Assembly: GCF_000283155.1 (NCBI RefSeq) | Contig: NW_004454210.1 | Coordinates: forward strand, 1,483,527-1,547,526 | Direction of reading: 5' to 3' | DNA: 64,000 bases | Source of the DNA: Ceratotherium simum simum | Taxonomy: Eukaryota; Chordata; Mammalia; Perissodactyla; Rhinocerotidae | Part shown: piece by piece, positions 24,950 to 36,699 of the stretch | How positions within the stretch are numbered: the stretch's first letter is position 1 | How the letters are laid out: each line of letters begins with the position of its first letter | Position numbers and translations under genes: made by a program | Notes under the pieces: model-generated | Told to the model about the DNA's origin: nothing | Database searches by the model: none | Seen by the model: only the letters and a program-made list of their open reading frames with translations

Positions 24950-25395
24950 ATTTTTGCATTGAAGTCCAAATATCAGCGTAATTTACAAAGCCCTCCAGCC
25001 TCACCTCTTGTCATCCCTCTCCTGTACACCCTGAAGTTCCAGCCATGAAGAGCTTCTTTCAATTCGTGGGATGTGAGATGCCTTTTTTCTTTGAACCTCT
25101 GTGTCTCTACAAGGAACATTTTTTCCCTCTCTTTCCCTTTTCTTTACCTGCCTTATTCTTCTGACTCATTCTTCAATTATGAGTATAAATGTCATTTTTT
25201 TCTGGGAAGTTTTCTCTGACGTTCTTTCCACCCACTACACACATACGCATGCACACACTCAGACACATATACCACTCCAATCCATAGGATTCTGTAGTTT
25301 AATATAATTGCTTGTTTAATGCTAGTCTTCCCCCATAGACTATAAATTCATTAAGGACAGGGACCATTCTCAGTGTCACTTGGTAAACACTATAT
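24950..25395 (+). repeat. L2 LINE fragment, sense
   Basis: Sense L2 3' region motifs: TCTGGGAAGTTTTCTCTGAC, CATAGACTATAAATTCATTA, AGGACAGGGACCATTCTCAG, with a CA-rich stretch near 25240-25275. Diverged. Confidence 0.5.
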
Positions 25396-26392
25396 ATATA
25401 AAGTGACTTGTTTTTCTGTCATTGTGTATATTACTTAATTATTACAAAGCCTTTGGAGCACTGCAATACTAATAACATAAAATGAAAAATACAAACAACT
25501 TTTCACTTGCCTGTCTATTGTTTTGTATCTATTTACTTGTACCTTCAGTAGCTTTTGAGGTTTTTTTTTTTTAAATATTAGTGATTATAAGAGCTTGAAG
25601 CTGAAATGGCAAATCTCTATAGTTCATCTGTTGATCTATTTGTGAATAGGCAGACACTTCATCAATTACTCAACTAGATTGGTCGGACATTTACTTCTCA
25701 AATTCCACCTATAAGCTTTGAGTTGACAAAATTAGCAAAGGAAATAGAATAATCAGAGTTGAATTTATTTAACAGCCACTAGGGAAAATCTAACTCATGT
25801 TTGCAAATGGGGAAGCCAGACCTATTAGATAAATTGGTCTTTTTTAATGTTTTTATTCTACTGAATGAATATTTGAAAGGCAAAACTGTATCTAGTTTAG
25901 AATTAAGTAGAGGTTTATGATTTGGTTTTTATATAGAATTTCATCTTGTATATTTTCTATCATTTACAACAAATAATTAAATTAGTATACTGTGGTCTAA
26001 TTAGAGAGAAGTCTTTCCCTAAATTCTCAGCTGAGTGTACCTTGGCTCCAAAGCATATTGAATATGTAACATCACACTAGAATAATAAAGGGACTTGAGG
26101 GCTGTTAACCTTAAAATGAAAAGCCTTTCAGTGTGTACAGAATGTAGTTGACATTTAATAATACCACTATGCTGTGAAATGGTGACAAATGGGGAATAAC
26201 TTTAACAAACCAACAGGCAGTTTCCACTTCTTATTTCTTAAATAGAATCGTTTGCTACCTCATTAACTTATGGACTAAGAAAGTCTTGAAATAGTTGTCT
26301 TAATGTTTGATTTCGTTTTATAGGCAGAAAAACTCAGGTGTGTACAGTTATAATCACTTTAGCATTTTAAAACCTTTGCTTTTAAGCTACAC
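25396..26392. other. Intronic sequence, nothing recognised
   Basis: AT-rich non-coding sequence with no gene or confident repeat. Confidence 0.5.
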
Positions 26393-26727
26393 CAGGGGTC
26401 AACAAACCATGACCCAGGGGCCAGATCCAACCTGCTTCCTTGTTTCTGTATGACCTGAGAACTAAAAATGGCTTTTACATTTTTAAATGGTTGGTAAAAA
26501 ATCAAAAGAATAATATTTCATGATAGGTGAAAATTATATGAAATGCTAATTTCACTTTCCGAAAGTAAGGCTTGATTGGAACATAGCCACACTCATGTAT
26601 GTGTTGTCTATCGCTGCTTTTGCACTGTTAGAGCAGAGTTGAGTCATTGCAACAAAGACTGTATGGCTCACCAAGCCTAAAAATATTTACTATCCTGCCC
26701 TTTACAGAAGACATTTGCCAACCTCTG
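26393..26727 (-). mobile_element. Non-autonomous hAT element, same family as 2815-3039
   Basis: A 335-bp copy in the opposite orientation: CAGGGGTCAACAAACCATG, TTGATTGGAACATAGCCACA, GCCTAAAAATATTTACTATC and ending TTTGCCAACCTCTG. A perfect 8-bp duplication AGCTACAC flanks it (26385-26392 and 26728-26735). It is longer than the other copy by about 110 bp of internal AT-rich sequence. Confidence 0.88.
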
Positions 26728-26929
26728 AGCTACACTATTGAGTTTGCCTGATTGAGTACCTTAAATCAACTTTCCCAATTTAGGGATGCAACAAAGAAGC
26801 CATGTTGAGTAAAATTCTTCAGACTTTTGGGACGGTGAAGGCAACTGAACTAGGTATTACATGAAGTTTACACTTTCTCACATGGGCAGGGCCTTCACTT
26901 TCATCACTGATTACATCTTATTTATTTTT

Positions 26930-27210
26930 TAAATAAGTGCTTGCATAGTGTTTATTATTTATCAGACACTGTTCTAAAAACTTTGTAACTGTTCTAAATC
27001 CTCATAACAACCATATGAGGTTGGCATCTCTACAAATGCGAAAACCACAGCACATGTATTAGTGAAAGTTAAATAGTTAATTAGTGAAAGGGAAGGTATG
27101 TAGCTAGTCATATGAGTTATGCAGCTAGGAAGGGGCAGAGCCACGATTTGAATGAAATCATCTGGTTCCAAAATCAGTGCTCTTAACTACTCTGCAATAT
27201 TGTCATTCCT
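26930..27210 (-). repeat. MIR SINE, antisense
   Basis: GTGTTTATTATTTATCAGAC, CACTGTTCTAAAAACTTTGT, AATCCTCATAACAACCATAT, GGGGCAGAGCCACGATTTGA and CAGTGCTCTTAACTACTCTG in antisense MIR order. Confidence 0.75.
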
Positions 27211-27297
27211 TTTCTACTCTTGTTTATTTAGAAAAGTCTTGGATTAAGAATAGAATTTAGTAATAGTGGAGCATCAAGTTTTAAAAGCTTTGAGCTT

Positions 27298-27752
27298 GTG
27301 TTAGTTTTCTAGGGCTGCTATCACAAAGTACCACAAACTGGGTGTCTTAACAGAAATTTGTTCTGTCACAGTTTTAGAGGCTAGAAATCCTAAAGCAAGG
27401 TATCAGAAGGCCATCCTCCCTTTGAGACTCTGGGTGGAATCCTTCCTTGCCTCTTCTGAGCTTCTGGTGGTGGCCAGCAATCCTTGGTGTTCCTTGGCTT
27501 GCAGCTGCACCACTCCAGTCTCTGCCTGTGTTGCCACATGGTGTTCTCCCTGTGTCTCTCTCTCTCTGTGTCTTTTCTCCTCTTCTTTTAAGGACACCAG
27601 TTATATTGGATTAAGAGCCATGCTACTGTAGTATGACTGCATCTTAATTTAACTAGTTACATCTGCAATGACCCTATTTCTAAATAAGGTCACGTTGTGA
27701 GGTCCTGGGAAGGACATGAATTTTGAGAGGACACTATTCAACCCAGTTACAG
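27298..27752 (+). repeat. Solitary LTR-type repeat (old endogenous retroviral family, ERVL/MaLR-like)
   Basis: Starts TGTTAGTTTTCTAGGGCTGC, then AAGTACCACAAACTGGGTG, CTTGCCTCTTCTGAGCTTCT, CTCTTCTTTTAAGGACACCA and CTATTTCTAAATAAGGTCAC, ending near AACCCAGTTACA. It matches the well-known mammalian LTR repeat of this shape; the exact subfamily name is uncertain. No internal retroviral genes were seen. Confidence 0.65.
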
Positions 27753-27851
27753 AGCTCATGAGCCAGCTCTTGGGCTCTAGAGCACCTTTCAGTTTAAGCC
27801 CAGAAGCCCTAAATGAAAAGTGGAAACTGTGCACTAAGAATTTCCTGGGCT

Positions 27852-28066
27852 GGCCGGCCCTGTGGCTTGGTGGTTAAGTGCGCGCGCTGCGATGCTGGCG
27901 GCCCGGGTTCGGATCCCGGGTGCGCATCGAGGCACCACTTCTCTGTCCATCCTGGGGCCGAGTCCCACATACAGCGACAAGAAGGGTGTGCAGCTGTGAC
28001 ATACAACTATCTACTGGGGCTTTGGGGGCAATAAATAAAAATCTTTAAAAAAAAAAAAAAAAAAAA
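27852..28066 (+). repeat. Young ERE-type SINE, sense, short-tail subtype
   Basis: GGCCGGCCCTGTGGCTTGGT, GGTTCGGATCCCGGGTGCGC, GCAGCTGTGACATACAACTA, CTACTGGGGCTTTGGGGGCA, AATAAATAAAAATCTTT and a long A run. Perfect 16-bp duplication AAGAATTTCCTGGGCT (27836-27851 and 28067-28082). It lies about 540 bp upstream of the first visible EXOC6B exon. Confidence 0.95.
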
Positions 28067-28609
28067 AAGAATTTCCTGGGCTTCGTTTCTTCTTGTTTGG
28101 TGTTAATCCTGCGCTAGATTATATCCTGTCTGGGAAGACTGATTTACTGTTCTCAGCTCCTGCTTTTTTCCTACCTCCTTTGGTCCTTTGTTCATGATTC
28201 ATTTGAGACTAGTTTTCATTCTGGACTTATTTTCTGGAATATTCTGTGAGGTTTTATAAGGAACATTTTCTCAACTGTTGCTATAGCTTATGAGAACATT
28301 GGTTTGTCTTCCTTCTTGTGAATTTGTGATAGTTGGTTCAGAAACCAGCTTTCGTGTGTTGATGGTTGAGTTCTGGTAGTTTCCTCTTAAGAATCTTTTG
28401 TATTCATCCTTACAGGATTTGCAAGTAAGGTTCAATAAAAGGTAATTGTTATTTTTATTTTTTCTGTGATTATTATCATTACTAAAATCACAGATTTTGA
28501 GAAATGTGGGTCTGCCTCAATTCCAGACCTGGGAGCTTTTCTTTTCCCATGAAATACTGGAGTAATTGGTTTAATTGTGTCAACCCATTTCTTTTTGTTT
28601 ATTTTATAG

Positions 28610-28693
28610 GGTGCCCGGGAAACATTTGAGAACTACTACCGAAAACAGAGGCGAAAACAGGCCCGTTTGGTGCTCCAGCCTCCATCTAACATG
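28610..28693 (+). CDS. EXOC6B: EXOC6B internal exon 1 of 8 seen
   Basis: This 84-nt exon encodes 28 codons, starting GARETFENYYRK and ending LVLQPPSNM. It is preceded by a T-rich tract and AG at 28608-28609 and followed by a GT donor at 28694 (ATG|GTAGGA). It starts and ends in phase 0. The basic stretch RKQRRKQARLVLQ is characteristic of vertebrate Sec15 just before its conserved C-terminal region; the paralogue EXOC6 has, from memory, RKQRKKQ and LQPQSNM here. The acceptor shows this is an internal exon, so an earlier exon must lie upstream. No match to that exon was found in 1-28609. Confidence 0.93.
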
Positions 28694-28844
28694 GTAGGAT
28701 CACCACCTTCACTTTTATCACTTTCATTTTTCTTCTCTGGTATCTTTTAATTATTTTGCATATGTGCTTTTTAAAAAAATTTTAACTGTCACTCTGAGAC
28801 CACTTTTGACAGATGTGACTTGCGGTAAGAAACTAGCAACTAAC

Positions 28845-28990
28845 ATCTATCTATAGATTGCTATGTGTCAGGCATTGTTCTAAGGGCTAGATATATATTT
28901 TCTCATTTTATCCTCACTGTAACTCTATAAGGTAGGTACTATTATTATATTTACCTTATAGTCTTGGGAACTGAGCCTTAAGAAAATAAG
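28845..28990 (-). repeat. MIR fragment, antisense
   Basis: Inside the 367-bp first visible intron: ATTGCTATGTGTCAGGCATT, GTTCTAAGGGCTAG, TTTATCCTCACTGTAACTCT, then AAGGTAGGTACTATTATTAT. It makes up much of that short intron. Confidence 0.75.
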
Positions 28991-29060
28991 AAACTGATTT
29001 TAACTTTGTCTTAAGGTACCAAAACAGAAATAATAACTTTTTTTCTTTGCTTTGTTGCAG

Positions 29061-29107
29061 CATGAAACTTTAGATGGCTACAGGAAGTATTTTAATCAAA
29101 TTGTAGG
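29061..29107 (+). CDS. EXOC6B: EXOC6B internal exon 2 of 8 seen
   Basis: This 47-nt exon encodes HETLDGYRKYFNQIV plus the first two bases of a split glycine codon. The acceptor is strong (TTTGTTGCAG just before 29061) and the donor is GG|GTAGGT at 29108. It enters in phase 0 and leaves with two bases carried, which matches the single leading base of the next exon. The LDGYRKYFNQ residues favour EXOC6B over EXOC6 (VDGYRRYFTQ, from memory). The small size would make it easy for automatic gene finders to miss. Confidence 0.93.
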
Positions 29108-29410
29108 GTAGGTATATATATGTATGTGTAGATATATTTAAATTTATACACTTTTAATACCTAGATTTGTGAGACTTGGAAAAATAAATCAAGTTTTCCT
29201 TGGAAAATTCTTTTTTTTTCCTTTTCTCAGATTCTTAAGATAAGATTTATTTTTGACTTTCTGATGATTTCAAAGGAGTGTCCTATTGGTTTCAACATTA
29301 TATTGTTGGAGAGTACTTTGTGTGGATAAAGGGAGAAAAAACAATGAATTGTAATCTTATTGTATTTGATGTTTTGTTTCTCCATTCTTGGTAACAGAGA
29401 ACCAAATAAT

Positions 29411-29635
29411 CAGCAAAAGTTGGCAAACTGTTTCTAAAAGGACCAGCTAGTAAAGAACTTGAGGCTTAGCAGGCCATGCGGTTTCTGCCACAACGTTTCA
29501 GCTCTGTTGTTGCGGCGCAAACGCAGCCTCAGACAATCCGTGAATGGGGGCACGGCTGTGTCCCAACAAAACAGCGTTCATAAAACAGGCAGCGCGCCAG
29601 ATTCGGCTCATGGCTGCATAGTTCACCACCCTCAT
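29411..29635 (+). mobile_element. Non-autonomous hAT element, third copy of this family
   Basis: GTTGGCAAACTGTTTCTAAA, GGCCATGCGGTTTCTGCC, TTTCAGCTCTGTTGTTGCGG, GTTCATAAAACAGGCAGCGC and GCCAGATTCGGCTCATGG match the family order. It keeps many more CpGs than the copy at 2815-3039. The ends are worn and no clean duplication was seen. Confidence 0.8.
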
Positions 29636-30434
29636 CTAGAGTGTAAATATATGTTAGCATGGAATTGCAGTTCCCAAATAACCATCCCAAATATAGGCAG
29701 CTTGTTCTAATTACAAAATAATGATTTTGAGGTTAAAAGAAAGGGAAATAAGTTGAATTGTTCCATGAAATTTCTTTCTTTTTATCAGATTTAGATTGTT
29801 TTAATGTAATTGATAGGTTTGATTAAAATATATCGTAAAAATTCCGTTTAAATGATTGTTTTAATTAGTATGAATATTTAGGCATGATAGCTGAAGACAC
29901 ATTTTACATATATAACAATAAAAAAGCCACAGCAGAATGTTAAAAAATAAGTTTGCATTTTTTTTTTACCTCTGTAAGATACCTTTTCAACACTTTGATG
30001 AGAAAGTCTATATTAAGGGGAATTATTCTGATACTTTTGTGTGTTGGGTTCTTAACGAATCTGTATTTTAGCTTTCATTGTCTCTTTAAAATCTTTTAAT
30101 TTTTTTAAATGTATTAATGGCCTGGTGTTTTTAATATAGTGAAATTAGCCTCCTTTACCTATAAACATTTTCCTCTATTACTGGATGGCATGGTTCACAT
30201 TTAATAAATGTAACTCCAATTTCTGTAGAAGTGGTTAAGAAAATATCATGATCAGGGACATAATTGCAAGTCTAAGAAATCTGATTTTGTTTATGATACC
30301 AAAGAGCTTTCTTTAAGAAAAAAATGACTATTAACTTTGAATTTGATGGCAGCTCTTAGTGTTTGTCAAACCCTGGAGATAGTAGTTGAACTGTAATTTC
30401 TGACAGCTGTGCTTTCTGTCTTCCTCAATCTTAG
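29636..30434. other. Intronic sequence upstream of exon 3
   Basis: AT-rich intron without recognised repeats. It ends in the pyrimidine-rich acceptor before 30435. Confidence 0.5.
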
Positions 30435-30555
30435 CTTTTTTGTGGTTGAAGATCACATTTTACATACAACCCAGGGCTTAGTAAATAGAGCCTACATTGA
30501 TGAACTGTGGGAAATGGCACTTTCGAAAACCATCGCAGCACTCCGTACTCACTCG
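30435..30555 (+). CDS. EXOC6B: EXOC6B internal exon 3 of 8 seen
   Basis: This 121-nt exon completes the split glycine and encodes 40 further codons, beginning FFVVEDHILHTTQGLVNR and ending ALSKTIAALRTHS. The acceptor is AATCTTAG before 30435 and the donor is TCG|GTATGT at 30556. FFVVEDHIL is highly conserved in Sec15 proteins, and HTTQGLVNRAYIDELWEM is the EXOC6B form. It ends in phase 0. An in-frame stop lies 13 codons into the following intron (TGA about 30595), so intron retention would truncate the protein. Confidence 0.95.
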
Positions 30556-30764
30556 GTATGTAAGAAGCCCAGAGAAGTTCTTACTTGGAGCTGATTATCT
30601 ATATGCTATTCAGTGTTTTACTGCTTTACAATCATTATATGTGTATCATTTGGAATCACCCATTTGGAGCTATGATCTTCAAAGACATATGTAAGTAACC
30701 ACTTCAAATTGCCGTGTTCTCCGACGCTGAGCCCACTTTTGTGGATGCTCTTTGCAATAAGAAA

Positions 30765-31022
30765 ACAGCAGTTAACATTTATTGATTGCTCTCTCTGTCT
30801 ATGTCTCAGGCTTTGTTATGTGTACTTCATATATATTTCATCCTCACTGCAACCCTATAATGTATTATTATTATATTTACCTTATAGTCTGGGGAACTGA
30901 ACCTCAGAAAGGTTAAGTAACAAGCCTAATGTCACACAGTAAGTAGTGGAGCTTCGATTCAAACCCAGACAGTATGACTCCAGAGCACATGTTCTTAACC
31001 GCTACTCCATATTGCCTTCTGT
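30765..31022 (-). repeat. MIR SINE, antisense
   Basis: Nearly full antisense MIR: CAGTTAACATTTATTGATTG, TCATCCTCACTGCAACCCTA, GGGGAACTGAACCTCAGAAA, GGTTAAGTAACAAGCCTAAT, GTCACACAGTAAGTAGTGG and TTCAAACCCAGACAGTATGA. Well preserved. Confidence 0.88.
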
Positions 31023-31202
31023 AATGCCCATTAATAGTAATTTGGCGTTCACAGTTTATTCTTACTTTTTGAAAAAAATTGTTTACAGCATATCACTAAG
31101 TTGCCTTATTATGGGTTTTCATGATCTTTTGACATAAAATCATTGCACGAATTTTTGATGATAATCCACTTCATTTCAGAAAGAGAATGCTGGCTCTGAA
31201 TT

Positions 31203-32370
31203 AATCATTCATTCATTCATTCAATATTTTTTGAACATTGATGACGTGTTGGTGGTGGGAATACAACAGTGAATAAGACAAAGTCTTTGCTTTCAAAGAG
31301 TTATATTTTAATTGGAGGAGATTCCCGATACATAAATAAGAATATCAGACAGTGATAATGCAATTCAGACAATTAAAATAGAGTGATAGATTAGGACAAC
31401 AAGGTGCCTGCTTTTGATCGGTTGATCAGAAGTAGCATTCTGAGATCTGAATATCAAGAAGGAGTCACTATTTATGCAAAGATCAATTATAAGAGTGTTC
31501 TAGGTATAATGAACAATAGTTTAAGGGCTTTGAGGTACTTTTATGTCTGAAGTGTTTGACGAATAATAGTGAGGTGTCAATAAAAGAAGATAATTTAGCA
31601 TTAAAAAAATTTCAGTAAATAGCTCTAGTATCCATTTAGTTGTGCTAGCTAGAAGCTTGTCTCCATGACCCTTCAACTCTCTTTATCTATTCATCAGCAA
31701 GTGTTCCAGAGTAAATGCCATATGTAAAATCTATAATTGAAGAAAGTGTAGCTGTTTTAGGGAATTAAAAAATGTCCAGAGTGTTAGAACATAGAACATA
31801 GAAAGCTATGGTAGGAAGTAAGAATAGAGAAGTTGAAGTAGGTAGGTGTCATATTATTTAAGACCTAATTGATCCCTTAAGCAGTGGGCTGAATGGAGTG
31901 TGTGTGTGTGTTTGGGGTTCGGGTAGAGTAAATTGGAATGAGAAGATCAGATTTCCATTTTGAAAAGATTACTCTGGCTAAATTATGAATGAAGGGTGAG
32001 AATGGATGTGAGGAGAACAATTAGTAGGCTGGTCTAGTATTCCAGGCAAGAGATAATGATAACTGGACCAAGGAGTGATAGTAGATATGCAGAGATGTGG
32101 ATGAATTCGAGAGATTTTTAAGAAGATTAATTGTACTTTCTGATGGATTAGATATAAGAGATGAGGTTAAAAGAAATACCAAGGTAATGCCTAAGTTTGT
32201 GGTAGCCTTCCTTGGATGATAGTGTTGGTTTTGATGGTTTCAAGTGGGGAGGTTCATGTGTTGCCTTTGGATATGATTACTTTCAGATGCCTTTGTGCCA
32301 TCTGAGTAGCAAGGTCTAGGAGATTGGTTAATATATGAGTTTGAAACCAAAGAGGATATGTTGTTATTGA
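31203..32370 (-). repeat. L2 LINE, antisense, long copy
   Basis: Starts ATTCATTCATTCATTCAATA, then GGTGGGAATACAACAGTGAA, GAAAAGATTACTCTGGCTAA, GGCTGGTCTAGTATTCCAGG and GGATATGATTACTTTCAGAT. The same order recurs, better covered, at 62045-63480. Confidence 0.6.
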
Positions 32371-32739
32371 ATGTGTTGCAACTATTTTTCTCCTTTTATT
32401 TTTGTTTAGGGTTTCTTTTTTAGTATTTAAAAATTTTAAATGTTTATGTATCTAATTATATTTATCTTATTATTAAATTTTCTGCATTGCTTATATATGG
32501 CCAAGAACTTAATCTTACAATTTTACCATTTTATTCTTTTGTCATAATAAAGTCTGGCAAATTTGAAAACATTTTTCAAAACTTCCTGCCTGTTCAGGTC
32601 CTTCAACTATTTTATGGCTTGATTTTTATACATTTATGTATTTACTACCACTTGTTGTTTTCATTTAAAGTCTGATTAAGGATCTCATTGAATTTTTTTC
32701 AATAGTATATCCATTGTCCTAAAATCATTTTTTTAATGT

Positions 32740-34960
32740 CTTATCTTTTCCCCATTGTATGGTGTGTTCTTACATATAAATATTTGTTATACAAAGATAA
32801 CATGTTTATATAAGATAGTTAGAAAATATTGATTATTAATAGTAATAAATTTTGGCTGTGATCCCTGGCATAATTATTATTAGCTTTCTTATATGTAAAT
32901 TTAAGGTCTTTTTTTCTGTGTATGAATACACAATATACAATATATATTTAAAATAGAAACATGCTGTATTTTTCATTTACTATCTAATTAAACTGTAATA
33001 ATTTTAATATACATTTGCACGATGTTCCATTGGAGGAATGTGCCATTTAAAAAGTTAATCCATTTGATAAGCTTTTTAAAAAAGTTTTTTTAAGCTATTA
33101 AAAGCATTGCAGTGAATATTTTTATCAATATTTCTTTGCACAATTGATTATACTAAGGATAAACTCTTACATGTGAAATTAGTGAGTTAAAGGATCTATG
33201 CATTTCTTAGGCTCTGGATGCGTATTGCTAATTTGCTCTACAAAAATTGTGGAACCATTTAGCACTCTGAGCGTTATCTATTAGAATGCCTATTTCCCTT
33301 TTCCTTTTACTCCATAGAAGGTTATATTTACAAACAAAAAAATCATTCCCAATCTATGTCTGAAATTATATCTTAATTTAATGTTTTTCTTTGATTAATA
33401 CTGATATTGAAAATCTCTTCATATGTTTTTAGTTGTTTGTATATCTTTTGGAATTTCCTGTTCATATGCATTACCTTTATATTTTAATAGGTTTTTAAAA
33501 TATTTTATAATTTATTAATAGAACATGGCTGTTATCGTTTAATCTGAATGTTAATCTCTCTTCTGATATATAGGTTGTAAATATTTTTTCTTAGTTTCTT
33601 ATGTTTCTGACCTTTGCTTTTCTTTTCCTTGGCTTTACAGAAGTTTAAAATTTTTGTGTAAAGTTTATTAAAATCTAACTTTACAATTTGTCTTCCTTAT
33701 TCCAGAGAATATGTAATTATTTGTCTATATTTGATTTTAGTATTTCTACTAAATACTGATCACGAACATAAAAAGTTTATTTTAGCATAGAGTGTGAGGT
33801 TAGACTCCATCTTTATTTTCAAAATGACTCATCATTTCCAATAACAGTATTGTGATAATCGGTTGTTTTATTCAACTCGAGTTGCCATAACAAAATACCA
33901 TAGACTTGGTAGCTTAAACAACAGAAATTTATTTTCTCACAGTTATGGAGGCTGGAAGTCTGAGATCAGGGTGCCAGCATGGTTGGTTTCTGGTGAGAAA
34001 TCTCTTCCTGGTTTGCAGATGGCCACATTCTCATCCTGTCCTCACATGGCCTTTCCTCAGTTTTTATTCTAGTGTCTCCTTCTCCTTTTATAAGGATACC
34101 AGTCCCATCAGATTAAGGCCCCACCCTTACGACCTCATTTGACCTTAATTCTCTCTCTAAGGCCGCCTCTGCAAATACAGCCACACTGGGGGTTAGGGCT
34201 TCAACATATGAATTTTGGGAGGACACAATACTCAGTCCATAACATCTGTCCTTTCCCAATGTATTTTGAAGACCACCTTTATCATATAATAATATATTAT
34301 ATAAACATTAAGGTCTGTTTCTAGGCTCTATGATTTCCCCCCTACCCCCTTTCCTGCTCTCTGTCTTTAACCAATACAACATCATTTTGATTATTACATC
34401 TGATATAGTGTGGTTTAATTTCTTACAGGACATATTTATCCTCTAAAATCCCCTTTTTAAAATATGCTATTTAACTTCTTACTTTTCTTCCAGGTTAATT
34501 TGAGAATCACTTTGTCACATCCCTTCCACCACTTACCTCCCTCCAAATTTGAACTATAGTGTTATTATGCAGTAAATCTGTACATTAAAGTGGAGATAAT
34601 TGACATATTTCAGTATATGGTATTTTTCACAAGGAATGTATGTATTTTTCTCACTTATTTGCCTTTATGTCTTTTGGTAAAATATTTTATATGCTCCCTA
34701 TCTGATTTTTGGTGTTTTATGGTTTTTTCAGGTAATATTTTGAGGAAGTTTTTTTTCTAATCATTTTTATTAACTAATATTACTGTCATTCTATGGAAGA
34801 GAAGTACCTGATTTTGTTTGTTTATTTTATATCTGTCCATTTCACTGCACCAGTTTTACTTTTTTCCTGAGAAAAGCTGTTGTTCTTTTAGAAAACTTAG
34901 ATTTCTTTCAAGCTGTTTCTTTTTTGTAAAGCAGTGCTTCTTAACTTTTTGTGTGTGGCT
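32740..34960 (-). repeat. Old L1 fragment, antisense, with an LTR insertion
   Basis: Antisense old-L1 pattern: CTTACATGTGAAATTAGTGA, GAAAATCTCTTCATATGTTT, GAGTGTGAGGTTAGACTCC, then after the LTR CCACCTTTATCATATAATAA and TTAACCAATACAACATCATT. The end coordinates are approximate. Confidence 0.5.
33868..34245 (+). repeat. LTR-type repeat, same superfamily as 27298-27752
   Basis: AGTTGCCATAACAAAATACC, TTATTTTCTCACAGTTATGG, AGGCTGGAAGTCTGAGATCA, TTTTATAAGGATACCAGTCC, GCAAATACAGCCACACTGGG and GGGAGGACACAATACTCAGT. It is inserted in the antisense L1. No internal viral genes. Confidence 0.65.
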
Positions 34961-35189
34961 AATACATTTGAGAATGTGACAAATCTGTAGAACTCCTTCA
35001 GCAGGAAAGTGTAGTATTCATCCTGCAATCGTATTTGATGTCATTAAGAGTAGGACACTTTCCAAGTGTACCAAATAAAGTGTATGTCTATGGAGAAAAT
35101 TAATCTTAAGGGAGTTTTTCTTTGTAGATCTACTGTATGTTCTTTTGAACTGAAAAATAAATGACAAAATACCTCCTCTTTTTTTCCCC

Positions 35190-35460
35190 CCAATAGTTCA
35201 GCATCAATCTATAGAGGTAGCAAGTAGACTAGAGGTTGCTTAGGGCTGAAAGTGGGTAGGAGGACTAAGGAGGTGACAGCTTAACTGGCAAGGGGTTTCT
35301 CTTTGAGGTGAAGAAAGTATTCTAAAATTGACTATGGTTATGTTTGCACATATCTGCGAATATACAAAAAGCTAAAAAAAACCATTGAATTATATACTTT
35401 AAATGGATGAGTTGTATGATATGGGAATTGTATCTCAACATAGCTATTAAAACATAACTC
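35190..35460 (+). repeat. L1 3' end, sense
   Basis: GTAGACTAGAGGTTGCTTAG, GGTTTCTCTTTGAGGTGAAG, AACCATTGAATTATATACTT, TAAATGGATGAGTTGTATGA and ATTGTATCTCAACATAGCTA: the classic old L1 3' terminus. Confidence 0.75.
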
Positions 35461-35829
35461 AGCATCACACACATTTACTCAATGAACCATTTTATCCATT
35501 ATGAGACAAAGTAGTTGATGCCACAGATGCTAATTCTATTTCATGACAATATTTATTGTATCATATTAGCCAGCAAGCAAAACAAAATAAGAACAACCCA
35601 AACATCAAAACAAATCTCAAAAACAAACACTATATCTGAGTGACTAGGTTATTTGTTTATTAAAAATCTATATATTTTTCTTATTTTCTATGTCACTATT
35701 TAAAACTACTCTTTACTTTTTCTGATTGAATTATTAGTCATTGCATAAATTGGAAACATTTTGAAAGATATAGTATTTCAGATATTAATGTGTACAATAT
35801 TCTCAATGGTGGTTTCAAAACATGATAAA

Positions 35830-36290
35830 GATTTCACTCAATCCATCTGACTTAGAATTCAAATTGAGCATATTGCTAAAATATAATAATAATACAAAGG
35901 AGACGTCACATCAGGAATGGTTCAGTATTAGAAGATCTGCTAATATAATTCCTAATATGATTGTTAATAATGTGATAAACAGGAGTCGGCTCAGTGGCGC
36001 AGCGGTTAAGTGCGTGCGCTCTGCTTTGGCGGCCCGAGGGTTCGCAGGTTCGGATCCCAGGCGTGCACTGACGCACCGCTTCTCAAGCCATGCTGTGGTG
36101 GCATCCCATATAAAGTGGAGGAAGATGGACACGGATGTTAGCCCAGGGCCAGTCTTCCTCAGAAAAAAAAGAGGAGGATTGGCATCGGATGTTAGCTCAG
36201 GGCTGATCCTCCTCACGAAAAAAAAAAAATATGATGAACAGATCATTTGATAATACTGAAAAGGTATTTTTTAAGATTCAAAATTATGGA
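35830..36290 (+). repeat. L1 ORF2 fragment, sense, split by an ERE SINE
   Basis: Sense reverse-transcriptase-region pattern (GGTTCAGTATTAGAAGATCT, then CTAATATAATTCCTAATATG) on the left of the SINE. On the right, the match is weaker (GATCATTTGATAATACTGAA). Non-coding. Confidence 0.5.
35983..36228 (+). repeat. ERE-type SINE, sense
   Basis: GAGTCGGCTCAGTGGCGCAG, GGTTCGCAGGTTCGGATCCC, CTTCTCAAGCCATGCTGTGG, GTTAGCCCAGGGCCAGTCTT, GATGTTAGCTCAGGGCTGAT and an A-rich tail. The flanks TGATAAACAG and TGATGAACAG are the likely duplication. Confidence 0.92.
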
Positions 36291-36699
36291 ACAATGTAAT
36301 CCTGTGTGGCCAAAAAACCTCACGTTTTATAGATATTGATATTGAACATTTTTTCTTGTTATGTGATAGGTGGACAAGAGCATGCACTGTGACAGAGGTT
36401 TTATGCATACTCACATTGATACCCATCTCCCTCCCATATATACGGATTTTAAGTTTTTTTGAGTGAAAGGTTATACTGAGCATATGTGTCTTCCAGATCT
36501 CCTAACCAAAAATCTCATTGAAATAACATGAGGGGGAAACAAACTAAAAAGAGAAACTCTATGAAGTACCATGCATAGGCCAGAAGTTTTGAAAAATTTC
36601 TTTGAACTTAGAAAACAGAAGGAATCAGAGTAATGACTGAACCTGAGAAAAGAAAATATTACGTTAAATATGGTAGAGGGGGGTATTGTCAAAGTAGGA

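Noticed and set aside
27422..27631. 69-codon frame with a serine/cysteine-rich, membrane-like translation
   Set aside because: It lies wholly inside an LTR-type repeat; the CT-rich tract produces the pattern.
27852..27935. tRNA gene call from GGTTCGGATCCC-type B-box
   Set aside because: The match is the tRNA-derived head of an ERE SINE, with SINE body, poly-A and target duplication; it is not a functional tRNA gene.
1..28609. Search for earlier EXOC6B exons (for example the DLVDFSPVYRCLHIYSVL block)
   Set aside because: No match with splice sites was recognised in any frame on the plus strand, so this stretch is treated as intron.
35822..36250. 142-codon plus-strand frame and its 111-codon shadow
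   Set aside because: It is a chance fusion of L1 remnant with an inserted ERE SINE. The frame follows the SINE's tRNA-like head and poly-A.
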